The notes beneath the pieces were generated by a model, which was not told the DNA's origin, searched no databases, and was given only the letters and a program-made list of their open reading frames with translations. A stretch of DNA of 6,573 bases from Spirochaetia bacterium (lineage in GTDB: Bacteria; Spirochaetota; Spirochaetia; Treponematales; Breznakiellaceae): the NCBI GenBank assembly GCA_026002595.1, contig BOBW01000088.1:1-6573 (forward strand), in the 5' to 3' direction. Shown in pieces: positions 1 through 5,682 of the stretch (within the stretch, counting starts at the first letter, position 1; the number at the start of each line of letters is the position of its first letter). A program made the translations under genes and the position numbers.

Positions 1-159
1 ACTACAAAAATCGCTAAAAAAATATAAATTTATATTTTTCGCTTGTGCATCCAACGAATTCTTTAATAATTCCACTATTGCAACATCTGTAGTCGTTATA
101 AGATCTTTGCCTAAATGTTGGAGAATTCTTGGCTCAAACCGTATTTCTTTATTTTCCAT
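1..159 (-). CDS. GHKL-fold ATPase, N-terminal part (runs off left edge)
   Basis: Reading leftward from an ATG at 159, 53 codons stay open to the window edge, so only the N-terminus is visible. Residues 30-38 read ELLKNSLDA, which is the N-box (E-x-x-x-N-S-x-D-A) of the Bergerat ATP-binding fold shared by MutL, MORC, Hsp90, gyrase B and histidine kinases. Glu30 would be the general base and Asn34 the Mg-ATP ligand. The preceding LGKDLITTTDVAIV matches the helix that leads into this box in MutL/MORC-like proteins. The start codon shares its A with the TAA stop of the cytosine methyltransferase (TAATG), and AGAGGA at 169-174 gives a ribosome site 9 nt away, so the two are co-translated. By inference it is a defence or restriction-associated ATPase rather than a repair or sensor protein, because of its methyltransferase partner. 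The C-terminal domains that would decide this are outside the window. Confidence 0.8.
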   Translation of the reverse strand, partial: MENKEIRFEPRILQHLGKDLITTTDVAIVELLKNSLDAQAKNINLYFFSDFCS

Positions 160-1295
160 TATTTTATTTCCTCTGTGCTCTCTAATAATTTATACAATGT
201 TTTAGCTATCGCTTCACCCAATAGATATGGAACACCATTGCCTATCATTTTAAATTTATATGTAAGTGGAATATCTTCTTTTATGATAAAATTTTTAGGT
301 AATGATTGAATAGCCATTGCCTCAGCAACGGATATTCTTCTACACATAAATGGATGTAAATGGACCTCATTATGTCCATAAGCTGCCGTTGGAGAATATT
401 TCCATCTATGTAAACGCTTGAATGATTTACGTGATGTATCTCCTTCATTAATCGTTTCAATTTTTTGTTTTCCATTTTTTACTTTAAACACATCTTTATT
501 GTTTTTATGCTGTGTAACGTTATTCTTTTCAAACCAATAATTTACAGTTAATTCTTCATCAATTTTATACTTATTTATCCTTTTACTATATTTCTTGAAT
601 TCTTCATTTTTTGGCCAGTCCTGTTTTAAAATATTTTCAATGCTTTTTTTCTCAAACATATCCCATTGAAATTCAAAATAAGAAAACTCATTTATTGTTA
701 AGGACTCTTTATTTTTAATATTTTTTGAATTAAGGCCTATTAAAAATATTCTTTCTCTATATTGTGGAACACCATAACTAAGTGCATTAATTAATTTATC
801 AGAAAGATAATAATTATTATCAGATAACATTTTCTTCATTGTATCGTAAAATTTTTTATGCCTTTCTGTACTTACAAGACCTTTAACATTTTCAAAGACA
901 AAAAAATCAGGTTGATATAAACATATTAAATCAAAATACGTTTTTGTAAGCTTTCCATTTTCCCCATTTTCTCCCCGATTCTTCCCTGCCACAGAAAAAT
1001 CAGGACATGGAGGGCCGCCTATAAAGCCAACTATATGTCCTTCTTTACGCTCCTTCTCTATCATAGATTTTAATTTCTCCATTTCGGGATCTTGTAAAAA
1101 CACTTCAGCACTTGTCTCAGAATATCCATTTGGCAGAATTTTTTTATGTAGTCTTTTCCTGGAATATTTATAAGCATCTAAAAAGCGCTTTTCATATTCA
1201 TTTACAAAAACAATATTATAGTTATTGTCTTCAAATGCAAGATCCAAAATTCCAACCCCCGAAAAAAAAGAGAATAAAGAAATACTTCTATTCAT
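159..1295 (-). CDS. C5-cytosine DNA methyltransferase (Dcm/type II family)
   Basis: A complete 378-residue enzyme that transfers a methyl group from S-adenosylmethionine to carbon 5 of cytosine in a specific DNA site. The canonical motifs occur in order: motif I FFSGVG (residues 10-15, cofactor loop), motif IV GGPPCPDFS (93-101) with catalytic Cys97, motif VI ENV (135-137), motif VIII QYRER (178-182), the helix RRISVAEAMAIQSLP (319-333, motif IX) and motif X GNGVP (352-356). Residues from about 185 to 310 between VIII and IX form the target-recognition region, so the site recognised cannot be read off. The ATG at 1295 is supported by an in-frame stop 9 nt upstream and by motif I starting only a few residues in. 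No clear Shine-Dalgarno precedes it. The gene is far more A+T-rich than the genes to the right, suggesting acquisition by transfer. It overlaps the ATPase start by one base. No cognate nuclease is in the window next to it. Confidence 0.96.
   Translation of the reverse strand: MNRSISLFSFFSGVGILDLAFEDNNYNIVFVNEYEKRFLDAYKYSRKRLHKKILPNGYSETSAEVFLQDPEMEKLKSMIEKERKEGHIVGFIGGPPCPDFSVAGKNRGENGENGKLTKTYFDLICLYQPDFFVFENVKGLVSTERHKKFYDTMKKMLSDNNYYLSDKLINALSYGVPQYRERIFLIGLNSKNIKNKESLTINEFSYFEFQWDMFEKKSIENILKQDWPKNEEFKKYSKRINKYKIDEELTVNYWFEKNNVTQHKNNKDVFKVKNGKQKIETINEGDTSRKSFKRLHRWKYSPTAAYGHNEVHLHPFMCRRISVAEAMAIQSLPKNFIIKEDIPLTYKFKMIGNGVPYLLGEAIAKTLYKLLESTEEIK
169..174 (-). promoter_or_regulatory. Ribosome binding site for the GHKL ATPase, inside the methyltransferase gene
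   Basis: AGAGGA lies within the last codons of the methyltransferase, 9 nt before the ATG at 159. It fixes that start and indicates that the two reading frames are translated from one message. Confidence 0.6.
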
Positions 1296-1301
1296 ATTTA
1301 A

Positions 1302-1340
1302 TTATTCTGCGCTTTTAATATAAAATCGTAAATTTATCAT
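1302..1340 (-). other. 12-codon open frame in the methyltransferase leader (possible leader peptide)
   Basis: An ATG at 1340 opens a 12-codon frame (MINLRFYIKSAE) ending in TAA 6 nt before the methyltransferase start. Its ATG overlaps the TGA of the hsdS remnant as ATGA. The methyltransferase has no obvious ribosome site of its own, so translation through this small frame could feed ribosomes to it. The AAAGG directly abutting this ATG is too close to be a good Shine-Dalgarno. It may be nothing more than the chance or leftover start of a deleted gene that once followed hsdS. Confidence 0.2.
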
Positions 1341-1447
1341 CCTTTCACCCTCACTCCCCCACTCATCAATTTGGGCAACATCATGTCCCGTAACTGCCTA
1401 ATTTGTCCACGATTCGATATAATTTTATCGTTTATGGACCTTGCCAT
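1337..1447 (-). pseudogene. hsdS: C-terminal remnant of a type I restriction specificity subunit (HsdS)
   Basis: A 36-codon frame encodes the characteristic end of an HsdS protein. IISNRGQIRQ resembles the heptad-rich conserved helix, followed by LRDMMLPKLMSGGVRV, which corresponds to the well-known LRDxLLPKLxSGExxV tail. Homology-like sequence continues slightly upstream (LFEL, to about 1459) until an in-frame TGA at 1460-1462. The two target-recognition domains that make up most of a normal protein of about 400 residues are absent, so this cannot specify a DNA site. HsdS normally directs the HsdM2 methyltransferase and HsdR translocase, and neither is present here. It appears to be the scar of a deleted or replaced type I system. 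A tiny expressed protein is possible but less likely, since no ribosome site precedes the ATG. Confidence 0.72.
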
Positions 1448-1458
1448 CAGTTCAAATA

Positions 1459-1488
1459 ATCATATCACACCTTACAAAGAAATGTCAA
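1459..1488 (-). promoter_or_regulatory. Predicted sigma70-type promoter for the methyltransferase-ATPase operon
   Basis: On the minus strand a perfect TTGACA (1488-1483) is separated by 18 nt from TATGAT (1464-1459), five of six matches to the -10 consensus. Transcription would start near 1452 and leave a leader of about 155 nt before the methyltransferase ATG. That leader holds the hsdS remnant and the 12-codon frame. It is the best promoter-like pair found between the MmeI-like gene and the methyltransferase. The A+T-rich background makes chance matches possible. Confidence 0.5.
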
Positions 1489-1506
1489 TATGAATTCGGC
1501 AAAAAT

Positions 1507-1540
1507 CCCCCTTCATCATCATTTCCCCTTCCCCCTCCCC
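1507..1540 (-). other. G-rich tract spanning the MmeI-like gene's stop codon (possible G-quadruplex)
   Basis: On the minus (coding) strand four runs of four or five G lie at 1540-1537, 1535-1531, 1528-1525 and 1511-1507, separated by 1, 2 and 13 nt and followed by ATTTTT. The first three encode the Gly/Lys tail of the protein, and the stop codon lies in the third loop. Four such runs can in principle fold into a quadruplex in DNA or mRNA and might influence 3' end formation. No conventional hairpin terminator is seen after this gene. Confidence 0.3.
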
Positions 1541-4353
1541 TTCTTCTTCTCGCCGACAAATAGCTCTCCGCTCATCTTTTGATAAAGCTCAAAAAGGTAC
1601 GCAACTCGTGCAGTATCATCCACAAAACTCTTCCCATAAGCCTTTTCCACAGCCTTATCCAGCCTCTGATGGGCCTTTTTCAATTCGGGCGGCATGGCGT
1701 TTTCATCGTAGAGATTTGCCAAAGAAGAATCGGGAAACAATGTACGGGCATCCAATACTTCCTGCGCCGCTGTTTCTATAACTTCCCGCTGCTTATCGGT
1801 TGGTTTAGGCCAGGGGAAATTATTGTAAACCAATACATTTGAATACCGGTAACGTAACTCTAATCTACCGCAAACATAACGCATCCAAGCCATGTGCATA
1901 GTTGATGTGATAATACCAAATTCATAAAGAGTGGCATTGGGAATAGCCTGATTAGAATCCCCCACAATAACATCTTTACTAACAAAACCGAGGGGGATAT
2001 ATTTTCTTTGTTCCGATGAATGCCGGGGAACAATGATATAATTTGATTCAGGCTGCCTGATTTCCCCAAAAAGTGTTGGGAATTCAGCAATTTTCTTCGT
2101 AGCTTCTTTTGTACTGTTCTCCCTGAAAGTCTTTATGTTTTTTAAGCGCCGCTGTATTTCCTTTGAATTGGCATATTTAACAGGAGAAACGCCTTTAAGC
2201 CAGATACAATACCGCTTAACATTGTTAATATATTCATGGGCTCCCAAAAATGGTTTGATAAGTTCCGCAAGGGCCGGTTCCCGTTGTAAAAGCTCATCCT
2301 TCTCTGTTTCATCAAGAAAAAAATGTCCATCGTCAACAGGTTTATTTCCGTATATCATCGGCGAAACATTACAGAGAGGATCGGTTCTCCGGTCGATGAA
2401 AAGAATGGGAGCATCAATAAGATACGGGTTAATCTGTGCCGCCATGGTTTCAGCGGGCTGACCGGTTACCGTTGCATAATGGTAGAGCTTTTTCGTATTC
2501 CGGTCACTTAACCCAAAGCCGATGATAACGCAGTAAACGGCGGCTTTCCCCCGCGCTTCATTGCTCCATTTAAAAGTCTGATGGGCAAAGTTGATTTTTA
2601 TACCAAACCTGTTCATCAATTCGGGCCAGAGGGCGGGGACCTGTTCACCCTGACAAATACTGTTTGTCGAGACAAAGGCGGTTTCGATGTTGGTCCCCTG
2701 CATGTAAAGGGCGGCCTTTTTATACCAGGCGGTTACATAGTCAAGGACGCCGCAATTTTTCATTCCGTCAAAAACTTTTTCTACTTCCGCCTTTTGTTCC
2801 CGGTTCATCACACTGTAACCCAAAAACGGCGGATTCCCCAAAATATAACTCAACTCATCCCTGGGGACGATGGTTTCCCAATCAATGGTGAGGGCGTTTC
2901 CTATGGTAATAGACGGCGAAGTAGTTAGGGGGATGCGGGCGATATAGGCGCCGAACATGCCGGATACTTCGTTGTTCATGAGGTGGTCCATGAGCCACAT
3001 GGCGGTCTGGGCGATGCGGGCGGGGAACTCCTCTATCTCGATGCCGTAGAACTGGTCCACGTTGACCCGGACCATCATTTCAATGCCAAGGCCCTTTTCA
3101 AGGCCCAGCAGTTCTTTGATAACCGCCATTTCAAGTTTCCGCAATTCACGGTAACTGATAACGAGGAAGTTTCCGCAGCCGCAGGCGGGGTCAAGAAATT
3201 TGAGGCGGCAGAGTTTATCGTGGAATTCCAACAGGCGGTGTTTGCGTGTGCCGCCTGAAAGGGCTTTTATTTTGTCCAGCTCGTTTTGCAGATCGCCAAG
3301 AAACAGGGGCCGGATGAGTTTCATGATGTTGTCTTCGCTGGTGTAATGGGCGCCGATATCGTGACGCTCGTCGTCGTTCATCACGCTTTGGAACATGGCT
3401 CCGAAAATGGCGGGAGAAATTTTTGACCAGTCAAGGGCACAGCACCACAGCAGGGTTTCCCGTGTTTTTGAATCAAAGGCTGCGGTCTCAAGGCGTTCGG
3501 CAAACAGGCCGCCGTTGACGTAGGGAAACTTTTTAAGGTCATCGTCGAGATTTTTAAGCCGCGCTTCAGGCGGCTTGTTGAGGGTGTCGAAGATAAGGCC
3601 CAGGTGCAGGGCAAGATCGGAACCGTCCGCATTGGTGCGGTTGGCAATGTAATGCGTAAAGGTGTTTTTTTCCGGAAAGATGCCGCTGGCATCGGCAAAG
3701 AAACAAAACAGTAAACGTACCAGATACATCTCAAGTGGGTGGCCTTCATAATTGGAGGCTTTAAGGTAGTTGTGCAGTTTCCCCATGCGCTCGGCGGCGA
3801 TGATGTTCACCGGATCAAAGTGGTTGAATTCAACGGTGGTGTATCCGGCAATGCTGCTGAACAGTTCCAGATAAGCGGTTAATTCTTCAAGGGGAAATTC
3901 GTACTTTTTCACATAACCACTTTCTTGCGCGGCGGTATCGCCGCGCTTGTCAATCGAAACGGAACGGACACGTTCCGAATTGTCCTCAAGATCATAATAC
4001 TGAAAGTTGAGAAAGTCGCTGGTGAGGATTGCTTTGGGTATCTCTTTTTGCGGCAGAGTTAAGGCGTAGGCTTTGGCCTGTTCAAAGGCTTTGTCCAGGT
4101 CTTTGCCGGGGGTTTTCATTTCGATGATGATATGGCCGGGCCAAAAGAGGTCGATGTAACCACGGTCATTGCCGCCTTCAAAGTGGACTTCATGTTCAAA
4201 GAGGGCAACTTTTTTGCGGTCTATGCCGAAGATTTTGAGGAATTCGGTTTCAAAAGTTTGGGCTTCGGCTTTCTCCCGGACAGTATTACTGTCCTTCCAT
4301 TCAAGGATGAAGGCGGAGGCTCTACTGCGTATCTCGTTCCATGACAGGGGCAT
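1519..4353 (-). CDS. MmeI-like type IIL restriction-modification enzyme (nuclease, N6-adenine methyltransferase and TRD in one chain)
   Basis: A complete 944-residue protein, close in length to MmeI (about 920). The N-terminus carries a PD-(D/E)XK nuclease signature: GYID with Asp68, nine residues, then Glu78-Met79-Lys80, the D-x9-E-x-K spacing of this family. A helical spacer follows, with the family-typical GAHYTSE at 334-340. The methyltransferase core has motif I DPACGCGNF (388-396), an acidic GIEIEEFPA strand (437-445) and catalytic motif IV NPPF (507-510), which indicates methylation of the exocyclic amine of adenine. Residues about 620-840 are the target-recognition region, closing with RYRYSNVLVYNNFPWP (834-849). 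A C-terminal domain ends in a basic KKKGRGKGK tail. Known members modify one strand of an asymmetric site and cut about 20 nt away, without a separate nuclease or specificity subunit. Both catalytic centres look intact, so it should be active. Start: only 11 nt after the HIT stop, with at most a weak ribosome site. The DNA for the recognition part is poorer in G+C than the rest. Confidence 0.93.
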   Translation of the reverse strand: MPLSWNEIRSRASAFILEWKDSNTVREKAEAQTFETEFLKIFGIDRKKVALFEHEVHFEGGNDRGYIDLFWPGHIIIEMKTPGKDLDKAFEQAKAYALTLPQKEIPKAILTSDFLNFQYYDLEDNSERVRSVSIDKRGDTAAQESGYVKKYEFPLEELTAYLELFSSIAGYTTVEFNHFDPVNIIAAERMGKLHNYLKASNYEGHPLEMYLVRLLFCFFADASGIFPEKNTFTHYIANRTNADGSDLALHLGLIFDTLNKPPEARLKNLDDDLKKFPYVNGGLFAERLETAAFDSKTRETLLWCCALDWSKISPAIFGAMFQSVMNDDERHDIGAHYTSEDNIMKLIRPLFLGDLQNELDKIKALSGGTRKHRLLEFHDKLCRLKFLDPACGCGNFLVISYRELRKLEMAVIKELLGLEKGLGIEMMVRVNVDQFYGIEIEEFPARIAQTAMWLMDHLMNNEVSGMFGAYIARIPLTTSPSITIGNALTIDWETIVPRDELSYILGNPPFLGYSVMNREQKAEVEKVFDGMKNCGVLDYVTAWYKKAALYMQGTNIETAFVSTNSICQGEQVPALWPELMNRFGIKINFAHQTFKWSNEARGKAAVYCVIIGFGLSDRNTKKLYHYATVTGQPAETMAAQINPYLIDAPILFIDRRTDPLCNVSPMIYGNKPVDDGHFFLDETEKDELLQREPALAELIKPFLGAHEYINNVKRYCIWLKGVSPVKYANSKEIQRRLKNIKTFRENSTKEATKKIAEFPTLFGEIRQPESNYIIVPRHSSEQRKYIPLGFVSKDVIVGDSNQAIPNATLYEFGIITSTMHMAWMRYVCGRLELRYRYSNVLVYNNFPWPKPTDKQREVIETAAQEVLDARTLFPDSSLANLYDENAMPPELKKAHQRLDKAVEKAYGKSFVDDTARVAYLFELYQKMSGELFVGEKKKGRGKGK

Positions 4354-4364
4354 TTTCTAAGCGC

Positions 4365-4709
4365 TCAGCCCGGGGGCCAGTCCAGGGGGCGGCCGCCGAG
4401 GACGTGGCAGTGGAGGTGGTCCACGGTTTGGCCGCCATCGGATTTGCAGTTGATCACGAAGCGCGCGCCCTTTTCTTCGCAGCCGAGTTCAGCCGCCAGC
4501 AGCTGCGCCCGGTACAGAAGTCGACCGATTAGGCCGCTGTCGCCGCTTTCCAGCTCCATGATGTTTTTGATGTGCCGCTTGGGGCTCACGAGGAAATGCA
4601 CCGGGGCCTGGGGCGTCACATCGTGGAAGGCCAGGAGTTCATCGTCCTCGTAGATTTTTTTTGCGGGGATTTCCCCGGCAATGATCTTGCAAAAAATACA
4701 ATCACTCAT
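4365..4709 (-). CDS. HIT-family (HinT-like) purine nucleoside phosphoramidase/hydrolase
   Basis: A complete 114-residue histidine-triad protein. The HIT motif HLHCHV (His98-x-His100-x-His102) carries the nucleophile, the middle His100 by analogy with HINT1. The N-terminal SDCIFCKI places Cys4 and Cys7 in the CxxC arrangement that, with His46 and a triad-proximal His, binds zinc in many bacterial members. The C-terminus GGRPLDWPPG is the usual family ending, so the protein is not truncated. Members hydrolyse AMP-lysine, adenosine phosphoramidates or aminoacyl-adenylates in the cytoplasm. The physiological substrate cannot be told from sequence. It lies 48 nt downstream of the FMN-binding lipoprotein and 11 nt upstream of the MmeI-like gene, all on the same strand, so read-through is plausible. 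Its high G+C matches the right-hand genes, marking the likely native side of a composition boundary. Confidence 0.95.
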   Translation of the reverse strand: MSDCIFCKIIAGEIPAKKIYEDDELLAFHDVTPQAPVHFLVSPKRHIKNIMELESGDSGLIGRLLYRAQLLAAELGCEEKGARFVINCKSDGGQTVDHLHCHVLGGRPLDWPPG

Positions 4710-4757
4710 TGGGACAGTTTAGCAGAGATTCAGTTTTTTAACTACAGAGATACACGC

Positions 4758-5150
4758 TCATTCCCGCGCGCTGCGTAACGCGTTTTCCACTGCGGTGAGG
4801 AAGCCTGCGCTGGATTCAGTGGCCCCGGAGACGGCGTCCAGGTCGGCGGAGTTGTATTCCAGAACCAGGTCGAGGAGTTCCTCCATGGCCGCCCCGCCGA
4901 CCGCCGGGTCTTCATTGTGATCATCAAATTCGATGCCCTGAATCTGTCCGTCTGCGATGCTGACCCGGAGGCGGATGGCGCCCCGGTAGCCTTGACCAAT
5001 CCCTTCCCAGACGCCGTCCCGGCAATCAGCAGCGGACAGGGTTTCCCGAAAGAACTCTGTAAAACGATTCACGGTTTGGGTCCGGTTTTTAAAGGCCGCA
5101 CAGCCGGAAAGCAGGCCCAGCGCAATAAGGACAAGTAAAAAATTTCTCAT
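4758..5150 (-). CDS. FMN-binding-domain lipoprotein, likely covalently flavinylated
   Basis: A 130-residue exported protein. Residues 1-16 form a short signal peptide (Arg2, then a hydrophobic run) ending in a lipobox LLSG before Cys17, so it should be lipidated and membrane-anchored outside the cytoplasm. The rest (about 45-127) is a single FMN_bind domain of the RnfG/NqrC type: WEGIGQGYRGAIRLRVSIADG resembles its strand-rich core (longest shown portion 48-67), and DAVSGAT at 105-111 matches the D-x-x-S-G-A-T flavinylation motif. In that motif the transferase ApbE attaches FMN through a phosphoester to the threonine, here Thr111. This implies an extracytoplasmic electron-transfer role; the donor and acceptor are unknown and no ApbE or Rnf gene is visible. 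A strong ribosome site TGGAGG at 5155-5160, 4 nt before the ATG, sets the start. It follows the thioesterase by 49 nt on the same strand, and TATATAT at 5171-5177 could be a -10 but lacks a matching -35. Confidence 0.9.
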   Translation of the reverse strand: MRNFLLVLIALGLLSGCAAFKNRTQTVNRFTEFFRETLSAADCRDGVWEGIGQGYRGAIRLRVSIADGQIQGIEFDDHNEDPAVGGAAMEELLDLVLEYNSADLDAVSGATESSAGFLTAVENALRSARE

Positions 5151-5199
5151 ATTGCCTCCATATTTTCTCTATATATAGGGCACTCGCATGGAAGGCGGT

Positions 5200-5607
5200 T
5201 TAATGGGAAGCGGTTTTTTCCGCAATTTTTTTCAGAAATCGTTCGTTTTCGACAATGAAGCGCTCGTGGAAGCCCTCGCCGATTTTTCCGGCATTGTCAT
5301 GGGCTTCAACTTTGAAGCAAAGCCTGCGGCCGTCAACTTCGATCAGTTCCCCAACAGCCTTTACTTCCGCGCCCAGGGGGCTGGCGGAAAGGTGCTTCAC
5401 ATTGAGCTCTGTCCCCACGGTGGACCATCCCGCGGGGAGTTTGTCCTGCACCGCCGCTGCGGCGGCCCCTTCCATGAGGGCGATCATGGCGGGGGTGGCG
5501 TATACCGGAAGGCCGCCGCTTCCCCAGGATTCGGCGGTGTTTTCATCGGTGACGGTCTCGGTCTTTTCGGCTTTCAGGCCCATTGGTAAATCTGTATTGA
5601 AATCCAT
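5200..5607 (-). CDS. FlK-like hotdog-fold acyl-CoA thioesterase
   Basis: A 135-residue single-domain hotdog thioesterase. The residues used by fluoroacetyl-CoA thioesterase FlK (Thr42, Glu50, Gly69, His76) are all present with identical spacing: Thr38 (YATP), Glu46 (LMEGA), Gly65 (VGTEL) and His72 (VKHLSASP). The fold's central helix is TPAMIALMEGAAAAAVQ and the C-terminal strand is GFHERFIVE. It should hydrolyse a thioester, probably a short acyl-CoA. Fluoroacetyl-CoA is not implied, since this family is widespread in organisms that never meet it. Start choice: the frame is open to an ATG at 5646, but AAGGAG at 5614-5619 stands 6 nt before the ATG at 5607 and the family alignment begins there (MDFNTDLPMG), so the shorter form is preferred. 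It diverges from the MFS gene with 75 nt between starts. Confidence 0.88.
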   Translation of the reverse strand: MDFNTDLPMGLKAEKTETVTDENTAESWGSGGLPVYATPAMIALMEGAAAAAVQDKLPAGWSTVGTELNVKHLSASPLGAEVKAVGELIEVDGRRLCFKVEAHDNAGKIGEGFHERFIVENERFLKKIAEKTASH

Positions 5608-5613
5608 GTCACA

Positions 5614-5619
5614 CTCCTT
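5614..5619 (-). promoter_or_regulatory. Ribosome binding site deciding the thioesterase start
   Basis: AAGGAG on the minus strand, 6 nt before the ATG at 5607. It lies inside the frame that would be translated from the upstream ATG at 5646, which has no such site, so it argues for the 135-residue product. Confidence 0.75.
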
Positions 5620-5646
5620 CTTTATCATACGCCGGTTTCCCCTCAC

Positions 5647-5662
5647 TTGAAAAGCTTGTCAA
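5647..5662. promoter_or_regulatory. Near-perfect 16-bp palindrome in the divergent intergenic region (possible operator)
   Basis: TTGAAAAGCTTGTCAA is symmetric in seven of eight base pairs around a central AAGCTT. It sits in the 75-bp gap between the diverging thioesterase and MFS genes, where a regulator could control both. The minus strand reads TTGACA at 5661-5656, which could also be a -35 element, but no good -10 lies at the right distance. Which protein would bind is unknown. Confidence 0.3.
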
Positions 5663-5682
5663 CAAAGAGTAGGTTTATAAAT

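Noticed and set aside
1112..1318. Plus-strand open frame opposite the 5' end of the cytosine methyltransferase
   Set aside because: It is complementary to motif I and adjacent coding sequence and has no family features of its own.
1473..1524. 16-codon frame starting at the ATGATGATG that overlaps the MmeI-like stop codon
   Set aside because: It ends after a few codons with no similarity I recognise. The overlapping ATGA could be the leftover start of a lost downstream gene, but there is nothing to support that.
1519..4353. Calling the 944-residue protein a BREX PglX or a type I HsdM
   Set aside because: It has an N-terminal D-x9-E-x-K nuclease signature and the GAHYTSE and NPPF arrangement of MmeI-type enzymes, and there are no pglZ, brxC or hsdR neighbours in the window.
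5210..5223. GCGG-T6-CCGC hairpin followed by a T-run on the plus strand, resembling a terminator
   Set aside because: The stem is only 4 bp, it lies inside the thioesterase coding region, and no plus-strand gene ends there.
5188..5589. Long plus-strand open frame opposite the thioesterase (133 codons), and another at 5255-5650
   Set aside because: Both are antisense shadows in G+C-rich DNA. The minus-strand frame has a matched catalytic set and a ribosome site, while these show no recognisable domain.
5608..5646. TATGAT at 5629-5624 as a -10 element for the thioesterase
   Set aside because: Transcription would begin around 5617, inside the ribosome binding site at 5614-5619, and the -35 match is poor.
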